From CAYWKS01 sp964458935 (GTDB lineage: Bacteria > Planctomycetota > Phycisphaerae > Phycisphaerales > Zrk34): a DNA stretch of 64,000 nucleotides. Shown here piece by piece: positions 51,665-61,270 of the stretch. Below the pieces are notes generated by a model, which worked only from the letters and a program-made list of their open reading frames with translations, had not been told where the DNA came from and made no database searches. A program made the position numbers and the translations under genes. Every line of letters begins with the position of its first letter. The stretch's first letter is position 1. Location of the stretch: the NCBI GenBank assembly GCA_964458935.1, contig CAYWKS010000004.1:1-64000 (forward strand), in the 5' to 3' direction.

Positions 51665-53304
51665 TGAGCGGGCACGTCCCGGCTCTGGCCACGGCCGTGG
51701 TGGTCGGGCTGTCATGGGTCGGCGCGAACGCCGCGCCCCCCGTGCAATACCTTGACCGGCCCCAGTACAAGCTCATCTCGGTCTGCCCTGGCCCGGCCGA
51801 GGACCTTTCGCAGGGCGAGGCCCAGCTGTTCGCACGCAGTTTCGTCCTCGCTCACGGCGACTTCTCACGGGCAACCATCGAGCGGCTCAAGTCGCTCAAC
51901 CCCGACCTGGTGCTGCTGCGTTACATGAACAGCACATACACGCGGCGGGAAGCGCAGCTCGCCGCCGCCGAGCGACACAAGACGGCCGTGGCGATGACGC
52001 GTGTGGCCACGCTCGCCAGGGACGTCGCCCGCGGCACGACACGGGTCCACCTCCGGCCGCTGGACGACGACGCCCGGCGCCCCATCGCCCTGCGCGCCAG
52101 CACCAGCCCGGGCCGGTTCTCGCATGTGCAGCCTGACGAACCGGAGGCCACGACGTACGTCATCTGGATCCGAATCGGCGATGAGTTGATGCGCGTGAAC
52201 CGGTTCGACGCGGATCGCAACGTGGCCGATGTCACGCGCGGGTACGAGCGAAGCGACGCCGCGACACACAAGCAGGGCGCCAGCGTCCTGACGCCGCTGT
52301 ACGTGGGGCGGGACGGCCAGCAAGGCGGCAGTTCCGGGACGTACGCCGGCGGCCATGGCGAGAGCATCCGTTACTGCCTCGATCCGCACTCTGAACACGG
52401 CAACCCGATCAAGGCTCAAGAGGTCGTCGAGCGGGTCGAGATGGGCTACGACGGCGCGTGGCTGGACTGCTGCAACACCGGCACGTTCAACCTCTGCGAC
52501 ATGTTCGGCCGCGGGGTGAGGCCGTGGGACCCCGAAACCGACGAGGAATACGACCACGCGAAGTTCGCCGACGGCCAGGACCGGAAGGTGCAGTTCATCC
52601 GCCGATATGTGCGCGGCAAGACCGGCCGCACGCCCGTGCTCGCAGCCAACAACATCTCGAGCGCCGACTTCATCGAGGGTGAATACCAGATGGAGCGGTT
52701 GCTCGTCGCGACCCGTCGCAAGCCCGAACCGATCACCGGGTTCAGCATGGAAGGCTTCCTCGGGCACAGTTCCACCGGCAAGCGTTTCGCCGCCAAGCTG
52801 GGCAAGCTTCGGCGGGCGATCGACCAGGACCTGGCGGTCATGCCGCAGATCGCCAACTCCGGCTACTACGCCCTGCACGAGTCCGAGCCCGACACGCCCG
52901 AACGCGATCGGATCGAGCGGTACAGCTACGCGTTCTGGCTGTTGGCGGTGCTGCCCGACCAGGCGCAGCGCAAGGCGATGTTCGGCACGTACGCCTTCTA
53001 CAGCGAGCCGGGCCATCTCGACAACCGCTACGTCAAGGTTCACCGGCAGTACTTCCTGCCGCTGGGTCAGCCGCTCGACAAGCTGCCGCCCGATGGCTAC
53101 ACCGCGTACCGGATCGAGGGAACCGAGACGTACCGCCGCGCGTTTGAGAATGGGATCGTGCTGCTCAACGCGTCCGAAGGCCAGCGCACGACGGTGGAGT
53201 TGGGCGGGAGGCTGATCGACCCCGATGCGGGGCGCTATATACAGCGTTTCACGATCCCGCCCGCGAGCGGCAAGGTCCTTCTCAAGCAGGCCGCGTTGAG
53301 GTGA
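51664..53304 (+). CDS. Secreted GHL-type barrel protein with an inserted beta domain
   Basis: A 546-residue protein with signal peptide (about 1-23). The barrel starts YKLISVCPGPAEDL, LNPDLVLLRYMNSTYT, and later MGYDGAWLDCCNTGTFN and YAFWLLAVLPDQAQ, resembling 'hypothetical glycoside hydrolase' (GHL) families. Between the first strands and the rest lies an insert (about 115-215) ending GDELMRVNRFDADRNVADVTRGYERSDAATHKQGASV. This resembles the beta repeat seen in phage-tail and lectin-like proteins (V-x-RG-x-x-x-T-A-x-x-H-x-x-G). Two glycines plus a DGAWLD aspartate suggest an active-site strand but no family is assigned. Its ATG overlaps the sulfatase D stop (TGATG), showing translational coupling. 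Last gene of the plus operon. Confidence 0.7.
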   Translation: MSGHVPALATAVVVGLSWVGANAAPPVQYLDRPQYKLISVCPGPAEDLSQGEAQLFARSFVLAHGDFSRATIERLKSLNPDLVLLRYMNSTYTRREAQLAAAERHKTAVAMTRVATLARDVARGTTRVHLRPLDDDARRPIALRASTSPGRFSHVQPDEPEATTYVIWIRIGDELMRVNRFDADRNVADVTRGYERSDAATHKQGASVLTPLYVGRDGQQGGSSGTYAGGHGESIRYCLDPHSEHGNPIKAQEVVERVEMGYDGAWLDCCNTGTFNLCDMFGRGVRPWDPETDEEYDHAKFADGQDRKVQFIRRYVRGKTGRTPVLAANNISSADFIEGEYQMERLLVATRRKPEPITGFSMEGFLGHSSTGKRFAAKLGKLRRAIDQDLAVMPQIANSGYYALHESEPDTPERDRIERYSYAFWLLAVLPDQAQRKAMFGTYAFYSEPGHLDNRYVKVHRQYFLPLGQPLDKLPPDGYTAYRIEGTETYRRAFENGIVLLNASEGQRTTVELGGRLIDPDAGRYIQRFTIPPASGKVLLKQAALR

Positions 53305-53362
53305 TGGGGGCGGTTCGCGGCCGCCGTCGAATGGGCGGTGACACCGATCCGGCCCGGCGCTC

Positions 53363-54151
53363 TTATGCGCCGCGCGCGTCGAGGCCGAAGAATCGCATGG
53401 CGTTGCGGTCGCAGTCCGCCTCGAACGTGTCCGTGTCAACGCCGCGCAGGTCGGCGAGGAACGCCGCGGTCGCCGCAACGAACTTCGGTTCATTCGGCCG
53501 AACCTTGCGGTGCGGCTCGGGGCTCAAGTACGGGGCGTCGGTTTCGGCCATGATGCGATCGGCCGGCACGAGCTTCGCCGACGCGCGGACCTCCGGGGCA
53601 TTCCTGTAAGTCACGATCCCCGTGAAGCTCACCATCGCCCCGAAGTCCAGGACCTTGCGGCATTCGTCCGGCGGCTCGGTGAAGCAGTGGAACACGAAAC
53701 GATCGCCGGGCAGATCAAACCCCGCGATGACCTGCAGCACGTCGTCCACCGCCTTGCGGCAGTGGATGACGATCGGCTTGTCCGCCGCGCCCTCACGCTG
53801 GATCACGTCCAACTGAGCGCGGAACAGGTCGATCTGCACGTCGCGCGGCGGATCGTCGTAATGCCAATCCAACCCCATCTCGCCGTAGGCCACGCACCGC
53901 GCCGCCTCCGCGGTTGCGGGGATCCGTTCCAGGTCGCCGGGCTCGCACCGCCGGGCGTAGTGGGGATGCACGCCCACAGTGAAGCAGACGCGGTCGTAGC
54001 GCTCGGCGAGGCCCCGCGCCGTCCCTGCATCGGCCAGCGTCGTGCCGACTGTGATCATGCGGTCCACGCCGGCCGCGGCCGCCGCGGCGATTACCTCGTC
54101 GACTCGCTCGTGCAACTGCGGAAACGTCAGATGGCAATGCGTGTCGATCAT
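53363..54151 (-). CDS. TatD family metal-dependent DNase
   Basis: A 262-residue TatD-type hydrolase with the complete metal set: DTHCHL (3-8), GEMGLDWHYD (about 90-99), IVIHCRKA (about 126-133), FHCFTE (about 150-155) and AETDAPYLSPEPHRKVRPNEP (Asp near 203). TatD enzymes are 3'-5' exonucleases or D-tyrosyl-tRNA-deacylase-like hydrolases depending on the branch. Length is typical. It follows mtnA by 37 bp and may be the last gene of the addB-addA-mtnA operon. Confidence 0.93.
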   Translation of the reverse strand: MIDTHCHLTFPQLHERVDEVIAAAAAAGVDRMITVGTTLADAGTARGLAERYDRVCFTVGVHPHYARRCEPGDLERIPATAEAARCVAYGEMGLDWHYDDPPRDVQIDLFRAQLDVIQREGAADKPIVIHCRKAVDDVLQVIAGFDLPGDRFVFHCFTEPPDECRKVLDFGAMVSFTGIVTYRNAPEVRASAKLVPADRIMAETDAPYLSPEPHRKVRPNEPKFVAATAAFLADLRGVDTDTFEADCDRNAMRFFGLDARGA

Positions 54152-54188
54152 GGTCCTGGTGAAAGGCCGATCCGGTTGGGTCGCTGCG

Positions 54189-55235
54189 CTACGGACTCAC
54201 CGATTCGCGGTTGCTGTCGAGGATGCGGTTCACGTGTTGGGCATTCACCGGGCGGATCATGCCGCGCTCGGTGATGATGCCGCAGATCAGGTCCGCGGGC
54301 GTCACGTCGAAGGCGGGGTTGTAGACGGCGACTTCGGGTGGGGTGATGGCCCGGCCCAGTCCTTCGCGGACCTCGATCGCCTCGCGCTGCTCGATCGGGA
54401 TCGACTCGCCGCCGGCCAGCGAGAGGTCGAATGTGCTTGACGGGGCTGCGACGTAGAAGGGGATGCCGTGGTGCTTCGCCAACACCGCCAGGCCGTATGT
54501 GCCGATCTTGTTGGCCGCGTCCCCGTTGCCGGCGATCCGGTCGGCGCCGGTGATGACCACGCTGACCCGCCCCTCGCGCATGACCTGTGCCGCCATGCTG
54601 TCGCAGATCACGGTGACGGCCAGCCCCGCCGCGCCCAGTTCCCAGGCGGTCAGCCGCGCGCCCTGCAGCAGGGGCCTGGTCTCATCGGCGAACACGGTGA
54701 ACGGTCGGCCCAGCTCGTGCGCCAGGTACATCGGCGCGGTGGCCGTCCCGATCCCGCCGGTGGCCAGCGCCCCGGCGTTGCAGTGGGTCAGCACGCCCCC
54801 GCCCTCGGGGATCAGCTCCACGCCGTGCTCGCCGATCGCTCGGCACATCGCCCGGTCTTCTTCGTGGATGCGCCGGGCCTCGGCCAGCAACGCCACCGGG
54901 TCGCTCGTGCCCAGCGCCTTCATCCGGTCGATCGCCCAGAAGAGGTTCACGGCCGTCGGGCGGCTCGAGGCGAGATGGTCGGCTGCGGCGGCGAGGTCGC
55001 CCCGGCCCGCACCGATGACGCAGCCGTACGCCGCGGCGACACCGATCGCCGGCGCCCCGCGGACGCTCAGCCGCTTGATCGCCTCCCACACGCCCTGCAC
55101 GTCGCGGCAGTCCAGCCAGGCGATCTCGCCCGGCAGACGCGTCTGGTCGAGCAGCTTCAGGTATCCGCCGGCCGGTTCGCAAGCGTCGTCGATCCACTGC
55201 ATGTGTTGCTGGGGGTCGAGCATGACCGGCATCAT
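54189..55235 (-). CDS. mtnA: S-methyl-5-thioribose-1-phosphate isomerase
   Basis: Methionine-salvage enzyme converting methylthioribose 1-phosphate to methylthioribulose 1-phosphate. It has 348 residues. LKLLDQTRLPGEI and VRGAPAIGVAAAYG open the protein; catalytic Cys lies in VLTHCNAGALATGGIGTA (about 150-167), catalytic Asp in ITGADRIAGNGDAANKIGTY (about 229-248), and the ending AFDVTPADLICGIITERG is typical. ATG 55235 overlaps the addA stop by four bases. A second ATG at 55223 is preceded by TATGAT with a seven-base gap and may be a separate leaderless start. No other salvage genes are nearby. Confidence 0.95.
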   Translation of the reverse strand: MMPVMLDPQQHMQWIDDACEPAGGYLKLLDQTRLPGEIAWLDCRDVQGVWEAIKRLSVRGAPAIGVAAAYGCVIGAGRGDLAAAADHLASSRPTAVNLFWAIDRMKALGTSDPVALLAEARRIHEEDRAMCRAIGEHGVELIPEGGGVLTHCNAGALATGGIGTATAPMYLAHELGRPFTVFADETRPLLQGARLTAWELGAAGLAVTVICDSMAAQVMREGRVSVVITGADRIAGNGDAANKIGTYGLAVLAKHHGIPFYVAAPSSTFDLSLAGGESIPIEQREAIEVREGLGRAITPPEVAVYNPAFDVTPADLICGIITERGMIRPVNAQHVNRILDSNRESVSP

Positions 55236-58200
55236 AGCACGTCGCGCACCGCGCCCGCAGCGAGGAAGACCAGCTTCGCCCGCACCGCCGACTCGTCCAG
55301 CCCATACAGCGTCGCCGCAGCGCGGCGGTAGGCCGCGAGCTGCGGGCGGTAGTGCTCGACCAGCTCGTCCAGCCGATCAACCCCGCGGTCGGTCTTGAAG
55401 TCGATGACCTCGGCCCCGACGACCGCGCCGCCGGCGGAGATGATGACCAGCCGATCAAACATGCCCTGGAGCAGCCGCTCACCGTCGCGGACGACGAACC
55501 GCCGCTCGCGTTGCACGCCGAGCTCCGAGCCCGGCGGGTACCCGTCGCGCCGCAGCGCCGCGGCGACATCGGGCGCCCGGACCATCCGCTCGAACTGCCG
55601 GGCCAGCGCGTCGAGGTCGTGACCCCGGACGGCCGAGGCCTTCACCCGGTCAAGCAGCCGCTCGCGCGGGGGCAGGCCGTCCTCCATCCACTCGATCAGT
55701 TCGCACCACGCGTGGACGATCGACCCGCGCGACTTCGCGCCAGCCCCTTCAAGCGTCAGGTGTCGCCGCAGATCGACCGCCTCGGTCTCCGACAGGCTGC
55801 TCGGCGAGCGATGCGGAAGGATGCGATTACGGCCGTGGTCGGCGCGGCTCAGCCGCACCTCCGGCACGGTCACCGTCTCGACGGCCCGTTCGTCACGCGT
55901 CACCGCGGCGTACCAGTCCGCGCGTCCGGCCGACCAAGCCACGCCCGGCTCGACCGGCGGCTCACCCGGGCGCAGCGCGCCGGCCAGCAGCCGTGCATAG
56001 CTGTCCCTGCGATCGCCCGATTGCGCGGGCGCAACCATCATGTGCAGCGCATGCTTCGCCCGTGTCAGCGCGACGTACAGCGTGCTCATCGAGTCGGCCA
56101 CGCTCCGGGCGAGCCACTGGTCGTGCATGCGCGGCAACGGGTCGATCAGCGCCCGCCAGTGCTGTCGAGGGCAGTGGGAGACGCGCTCGATCGGCGCCAG
56201 CGGCGCGGGCCGATCGACCAGCACGCTCGGCGACGAGCCCGTGATCGAGCCACCCAACTCCGGCAGCACAACCACGTCGAACTCCAGGCCCTTCGCCTGG
56301 TGGATGGTCATGACGCGGACGGGCGCGGCGGTCGGGTCTTCGACGCGCGTGTCGCGGACGTGGTGGACGAAGTCGCGCGGTCGCAGGGTCGCCCGTGCGT
56401 CGTAGTCGTGGCCAACCTCGACCAACTGCAACAGCCGCGACGCGTTGCGCCGGTCGCAGACGCCGGCCAGGTCGGCGACGAGTCCGAACAGGGTCTGTCC
56501 GTATCCCTCGGCGGCGAGTTGGCGGCGGAGCCGATGACTCACCCGCCGCGCCGCCGCGTCGTCGGTGTGGTCGGTGAGCCCGACGATCGCGCCCAGCGGT
56601 GCGATGGCCACGTGGTAGCGTGCGGCGCGGTCGCCGGGATGGTCGGCCACGCGGAGCAGGCTGAGCACGCACGAGACCGCCGGCGAGTCGGTCAGGGGGT
56701 TGCCGCCCTCCTCGCTGGCGGCGATCGCAGGCATCGGTCGACCCGACGCATCCGCCCGCGGCCGGGCCAGTTCGTAGATCATCCGTGCGACGGCCTTGTT
56801 CGTCCGTGTCAACACGCCGACGCTCATCCCCGACCACGCGTCACGGCGCGAGCGGATCAACTCGGCCGCGCCCTCGCACGTGACGACCAGCGGCGGCGCG
56901 TCGTCGCCGGGCCCGGCGGTGACCCGGAGCTCAGCGTACCCGGCCAGGTGCGCCTTGCGGTCAGCGGTGCGGTGCTCGGGGAAGTCGCCGGTCCACGCGG
57001 CGATAGCGGCGCGGCACGATTCGACGGCGGGATTCGACGCGAGGTTGGTGAACACGTCGTTGACGGTCTGCATGATCACCGGGCTGGATCGGTGGCTCTC
57101 GTGCTGCTCGCGCGTCGCCAGGGGCGCGGGCAGCACGTCGGCGAGCGAGTCGAAGATGCGGGCCTCGCCGCCGCGCCACCCGTAGATCGCCTGCTTGCGG
57201 TCGCCCACGCAGAAGAAGCTCCGCGATCGTGACTGATCGCTGGTCAGCTCGACGGCCATCGGTTCGAGCACACGCCATTGCAGCAGCGACGTGTCCTGGA
57301 ACTCGTCGAGCAGCAGGTGACTGATCATGCCGTCCAGCCGGTAGTACACCTCGCTCAACGCCGCGGTGAGCGACTCATCGGCCAGCCGTTGCGTGACGTC
57401 GGCGAACCGCAGCATGCGGCGGTCGCCCTGCCGTCGGCGAAACGCGTCGTCGAAGCGGCTGAGCAGCGCGTGCGCCGCGGCGTTCTGGTCGGCCAGGCGG
57501 CGGGCGATGACGCGGCGGCCCTGCTCGGCCAGCGCGTGGATCAGCGCCGCGATGGGCTCGGGAATCTCGACCCCATCGAACTTGACCTGCCCACTGACCA
57601 CGCGCTGCACCAGCTTCTGATCGAACAGCATCGCCCAGTCGCGGGCGTTGGCCGCGGCGGTGATCGTGCCGATCGCCCTGGCGTAGTTGGCCCGGGTCTT
57701 GCCTTGCTGGGTCGTGGGCAACGCGGCGGCGCCCAGCGCCTCGGTCGCCCGCTGCACCGCGGCATGGTCCGGCGGCTCCGGCTGCAACCAGCACCAGACC
57801 GCCTCCGCGGGCGACTGCATGTACAGCTCGTGCATGCCCGAGACCGTCCGGTCGATCTGGTCGGTCACGGCGGCCCCGCTGGTGTCGTGGTGGAGCATCC
57901 GCATCAGTGACACCAGACGCGGGGTTGGCGACCCGGCGAGCACGTCGGCGATCGCGTCGGCCCGCATCTGCCGCTCTTGGGTGTGGTCGCTGATGGTCCA
58001 GCCCGACGGCAGCCCCAGGTCCAGCGCGAACGCCTGGGCCATGCCGACGAACAGGCTGTCGAGGGTGCCGATGCGCATGCGATGGATCGTGTGGACCAGC
58101 TTCGCCAGCAGTCCGGCGCACCGTTCATGCGTCAGGTCCGCGTCGATAAACCGGCGCAGCTCGGCCAGCGACCCGGGGTCCAGCGTCGCCGCCGCGAGCC

Positions 58201-58384
58201 GCTTGAGCACGCGCTGCTGGATCTCGCCGGCGGCCTTGCGCGTGAAGGTGGTGGCGAGGATGCGGTCGGGTGCCTCGCCCGCGGCGCACAGCGCAATGTA
58301 GCGGTTGGTCAGGGCGAAGGTCTTGCCCGTGCCCGCCGAGGCGCTGATCGCGACATGGTCGAACGCGTCGGGTCCGGTCGTCAT
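55232..58384 (-). CDS. addA: AddA-like UvrD helicase-nuclease
   Basis: A 1,050-residue helicase-nuclease subunit for double-strand break processing. Walker A SASAGTGKTFAL (about 13-24), FTRKAAGEI (Ia), LLLDEFQDTSLLQW (II), CVGDRKQAIYGWRGGE (III), MTIHQAKGLEFDVVVLPE (V) and LYVALTRAKHAL (VI) are all present. The C-terminal RecB-like nuclease has SRGSIVHAWCELIEW, GAEVIDFKTDR and YRPQLAAYRRAAATLYG, so the Asp-Lys nuclease centre looks intact. Shorter than many AddA (~1,200). The ATG overlaps the addB stop (ATGA), and the partner gene lies directly upstream, as in addBA operons. Confidence 0.92.
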   Translation of the reverse strand: MTTGPDAFDHVAISASAGTGKTFALTNRYIALCAAGEAPDRILATTFTRKAAGEIQQRVLKRLAAATLDPGSLAELRRFIDADLTHERCAGLLAKLVHTIHRMRIGTLDSLFVGMAQAFALDLGLPSGWTISDHTQERQMRADAIADVLAGSPTPRLVSLMRMLHHDTSGAAVTDQIDRTVSGMHELYMQSPAEAVWCWLQPEPPDHAAVQRATEALGAAALPTTQQGKTRANYARAIGTITAAANARDWAMLFDQKLVQRVVSGQVKFDGVEIPEPIAALIHALAEQGRRVIARRLADQNAAAHALLSRFDDAFRRRQGDRRMLRFADVTQRLADESLTAALSEVYYRLDGMISHLLLDEFQDTSLLQWRVLEPMAVELTSDQSRSRSFFCVGDRKQAIYGWRGGEARIFDSLADVLPAPLATREQHESHRSSPVIMQTVNDVFTNLASNPAVESCRAAIAAWTGDFPEHRTADRKAHLAGYAELRVTAGPGDDAPPLVVTCEGAAELIRSRRDAWSGMSVGVLTRTNKAVARMIYELARPRADASGRPMPAIAASEEGGNPLTDSPAVSCVLSLLRVADHPGDRAARYHVAIAPLGAIVGLTDHTDDAAARRVSHRLRRQLAAEGYGQTLFGLVADLAGVCDRRNASRLLQLVEVGHDYDARATLRPRDFVHHVRDTRVEDPTAAPVRVMTIHQAKGLEFDVVVLPELGGSITGSSPSVLVDRPAPLAPIERVSHCPRQHWRALIDPLPRMHDQWLARSVADSMSTLYVALTRAKHALHMMVAPAQSGDRRDSYARLLAGALRPGEPPVEPGVAWSAGRADWYAAVTRDERAVETVTVPEVRLSRADHGRNRILPHRSPSSLSETEAVDLRRHLTLEGAGAKSRGSIVHAWCELIEWMEDGLPPRERLLDRVKASAVRGHDLDALARQFERMVRAPDVAAALRRDGYPPGSELGVQRERRFVVRDGERLLQGMFDRLVIISAGGAVVGAEVIDFKTDRGVDRLDELVEHYRPQLAAYRRAAATLYGLDESAVRAKLVFLAAGAVRDVL

Positions 58385-61224
58385 GCTTCGGCCTCCGCGC
58401 CGTCCGCCTCCTCGGCCAGCCTCGTGAACAACTCGGCGCCGCAGATGGCGGCGAACTCGTCGAAGGGCCCGCCCTCGCGTGGAGGGTAGAACGCGTCGGC
58501 GTCGCCACTGTTGATCTTCGCGATGATCCGCGCCGCTTCGAGGTCGGCGGCGTGCAGGATCGACGCGTCCCAGTCGGCCAGATGCGCGTCCACCTCGTTC
58601 GCGTCCCTTGGCAGGACGACGTAGCCCAGCGCGTGGACCGAGCCGATCCCGCACGATGCGGCGAGGTGCCGATACAGCGGCAGTTGCAGGTCGATCCACT
58701 GCTTGTCATCGCGCCGGCCGCGCCGATGGGTCTCGTCGGGCTTCCGCGGGGTGTCGCCGGTCTTGTAGTCGAGCAAGAGGCGTTCGCCGGCTTCGTTGAT
58801 GTCGATGCGATCGATCCGGCCGGTGAGGATGAACGGCTCGCCGTCGACCGTGATCGGCCGACCATCGATCGGCAGCGTCGCATCCTTGACGTCGACCTCG
58901 GTGTGCTCGATCCGCCAGCCCTTCGCGGCATGCGCGGCCTGCCAGCGGGTGAACGCCTCAAGACGTCGGCGGAGCTGCTCACGCTGGATGAGCATCGCCG
59001 GCGCAGCGTGCTGGCCGAAGCGTCCGGCGAACTGCTCGTCCAATTCACGATCAAGCCAGTTGCGGATCTCGCCGTCGCTGGTGCTGTGTCGCACCGGGCC
59101 GCGGCCGAATGCCTGCAGCACGTGATGCGCGAGCGTGCCGAACTGCGCGGGGTCGAGCTCAACAGCCTCGTCGTCGACGGCGCCGAGGCCGAGCAGATGC
59201 CGCAGGTAGAAGCGATAGGGGCACCGCAGGTAGTCGCGGAACGCGGTGACGGGCAACCGCCGCGTGGGGGTGGTCGGCGCGGGGGGCGGCGGGGGCCAGT
59301 CGACGAACACCGAATCCGCTTTCGAGCCCAGTTGCGCGTGCATGGTGCGCGGCCGGAGCGATGGCTCATCGGGATAGAAGCGGCGGATGCGGCCGGCGAT
59401 CGTGGCCGGGTCCGCCGCGAGCAGCAGACGGCTGGGTGGCAGCGGGTCCCCTGAACCGTTTCGGCGCGCGGCGATCAGGTGCACCTGCTCCCGACAGGCG
59501 ACCGCCGCCGACAGCGCGTACGCGTCCCGCGCCCGGCGGCGACGATTGTCGGTCACGCCCAGCTCCGCTCGCAGCCCGTCAGGCAGAAACGCGTCCCGCG
59601 TCACCGACTCGGGGACAAACCCATCGTTCATCCCCGTCGCGATGAGCACCGGCGCATCGTCGAGCGGCAACTCCAGCCAACCGAGCATCTCGACGGCCCG
59701 GTCGTCGGGCTGCGGGGCGATGTGGCGGGCTGCGGCGCGGATGAGCAGCAATCGGATCGCCTGCCCGGCGCGGAGCGGCGCGGCGTCCAGTTGTGCATCG
59801 GCCTCGTGGTCGGCGGCCAGTTCGTCGCGGATCGCGGTCAGCGCTTCGACCAGGCGTCGCTCGCCCGGGCGTGAGACGTTGAGCGATTCGTGCTCGTAGG
59901 CCTCGACGAGCACGCCGAGGACCGGCTCAGGCCAGTCGCGTCGCGGCTTCGCCGGCTCGCCCAGCGGCTCGAGCCAGCGCTCCAAGTGCCCGATGATCTC
60001 GCTGAGCTGCCGCACGTGGTCTCGATGGGATGCGATCAGTTGGCCGGTCATCGTCAGCGGCACGTGATGCTGGAAGTAGTCGTCGAGCAGTTCGATCGCC
60101 CGGCCGGCGGCGGGGGTGCGGTCGTGCAGCATCGATTCAACCTGCGGATGCCGCAGCAGCGCCGCCAGGTCCGCGTATCGCCGACCCTCGAGGTAGTCGG
60201 CCACGGCGGCCAGCAGCCGGCTCGGCGCGGTGTGCGCCAGCGACGGGCCTTGCGCGTAACGCGCCGGCGCCTGTGCGACCTCGAGTTGCTCGGCGAGGTG
60301 CGGCACGACCGACGCGTCGGGCACACCCACCGTGACTTCGTCGGGTGCATAGCCCGCGCCCATACGGGCCAGCGCCGCCGTGACGGCCTCGGCTTGACCG
60401 GCGGGGTCCTCGGCCATATCGATCCAGTCGTCACGCAACGGCACGTCCGCATCCGCCCACGCCGCGACGTCGATGCATCCCAGCGCATCGAACCGGTCCG
60501 CCATGTGCGGCGGGGCGTAGACCATCGCCGTGCACTCCGCCGCGCCCTGCTCGATCATGCGGCGGATGATGGCCGGGATGTCGGCCACACCCAGCAGCAC
60601 GACCGCCTCGTCCACGTGGCACTGCCCGGCGTCCAACGCCATCCGCCGCGCCGTGTGCACGTCACACAGCCCGGCGTTGCTGAGGATCTCGCGGCAGCGG
60701 CGCGCGATCTCGTCGAGCGCTCGCCAGCGGTCAGCTTCGTCGGGCCCGGCCAGCCGGTCGGCGGCGTCGGCAGCGTCCCGGAGTGTCCGCCCTTCACCGG
60801 CGAGCTCGCCATGGATCGCGTCAAACTGCCGCGCCAGCGTCGCCCACCCGACCGCGTCGTCGGCCTGCGGCGGACGGGCGACCAGCCGGCTCAGCGTCCC
60901 GCCGTCCATCGCGCGCAGCGCGGCGACCCACGCCAGTTCGCGGTCGACATCGCCGGCCACCACGCGGTCGCCCGGCAGCAGCTCATCGGCCAGTTGCGCC
61001 AGCGTGACCGATCGCGGCGGCACCAGGTCGACGCCGGCCGCCTCGGCCAGTTCCACGAGGCGCTCGGTCAGGCGTCGGCCGGCGCGGCCAGACGGCGTGA
61101 CGACCAGCACACCGGCCAGGTCGGCCGTCGCGGCGTCGCGGTATGGCTCCAGCAGCCGGCACGCCGCCGAGGCCAGCGCCGGCGCGTCCCAACCCAGGAA
61201 GATGCGTGGGATCGGGCGGGTCAT
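58381..61224 (-). CDS. addB: AddB-like PD-(D/E)XK nuclease subunit
   Basis: A 947-residue AddB partner of AddA. N-terminal degenerate helicase-like region (VLVVTPSGRAGRRLTERL); middle region PVLIATGMNDGFVPESV. The C-terminal nuclease (about 650-900) begins FRDYLRCPYRFYLRHLLGLG, with GTLAHHVLQAF, ILTGRIDRIDI, LLLDYKTGD and DLQLPLYRHLA. The first cysteine of the AddB iron-sulfur site (RCPYRF) is there, but the C-terminal C-x2-C-x5-C triplet is not: only one Cys (AAICGAEL) is seen near the end. The cluster may be absent. TACGAT lies nine bases before ATG 61224 and there is no Shine-Dalgarno. Divergent from purM. Confidence 0.85.
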   Translation of the reverse strand: MTRPIPRIFLGWDAPALASAACRLLEPYRDAATADLAGVLVVTPSGRAGRRLTERLVELAEAAGVDLVPPRSVTLAQLADELLPGDRVVAGDVDRELAWVAALRAMDGGTLSRLVARPPQADDAVGWATLARQFDAIHGELAGEGRTLRDAADAADRLAGPDEADRWRALDEIARRCREILSNAGLCDVHTARRMALDAGQCHVDEAVVLLGVADIPAIIRRMIEQGAAECTAMVYAPPHMADRFDALGCIDVAAWADADVPLRDDWIDMAEDPAGQAEAVTAALARMGAGYAPDEVTVGVPDASVVPHLAEQLEVAQAPARYAQGPSLAHTAPSRLLAAVADYLEGRRYADLAALLRHPQVESMLHDRTPAAGRAIELLDDYFQHHVPLTMTGQLIASHRDHVRQLSEIIGHLERWLEPLGEPAKPRRDWPEPVLGVLVEAYEHESLNVSRPGERRLVEALTAIRDELAADHEADAQLDAAPLRAGQAIRLLLIRAAARHIAPQPDDRAVEMLGWLELPLDDAPVLIATGMNDGFVPESVTRDAFLPDGLRAELGVTDNRRRRARDAYALSAAVACREQVHLIAARRNGSGDPLPPSRLLLAADPATIAGRIRRFYPDEPSLRPRTMHAQLGSKADSVFVDWPPPPPAPTTPTRRLPVTAFRDYLRCPYRFYLRHLLGLGAVDDEAVELDPAQFGTLAHHVLQAFGRGPVRHSTSDGEIRNWLDRELDEQFAGRFGQHAAPAMLIQREQLRRRLEAFTRWQAAHAAKGWRIEHTEVDVKDATLPIDGRPITVDGEPFILTGRIDRIDINEAGERLLLDYKTGDTPRKPDETHRRGRRDDKQWIDLQLPLYRHLAASCGIGSVHALGYVVLPRDANEVDAHLADWDASILHAADLEAARIIAKINSGDADAFYPPREGGPFDEFAAICGAELFTRLAEEADGAEAEA

Positions 61225-61233
61225 GATCGGCGT

Positions 61234-61262
61234 ATCGTACCCGTTCGCCTTTGCGTTACACT
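61234..61262. promoter_or_regulatory. Divergent -10 boxes for addB (-) and purM (+)
   Basis: In the 46-bp gap, TACGAT on the minus strand (61239-61234) is nine bases before ATG 61224, and TACACT on the plus strand (61257-61262) is eight bases before ATG 61271. Neither gene has a Shine-Dalgarno sequence. Confidence 0.4.
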
Positions 61263-61270
61263 AGCCGATC

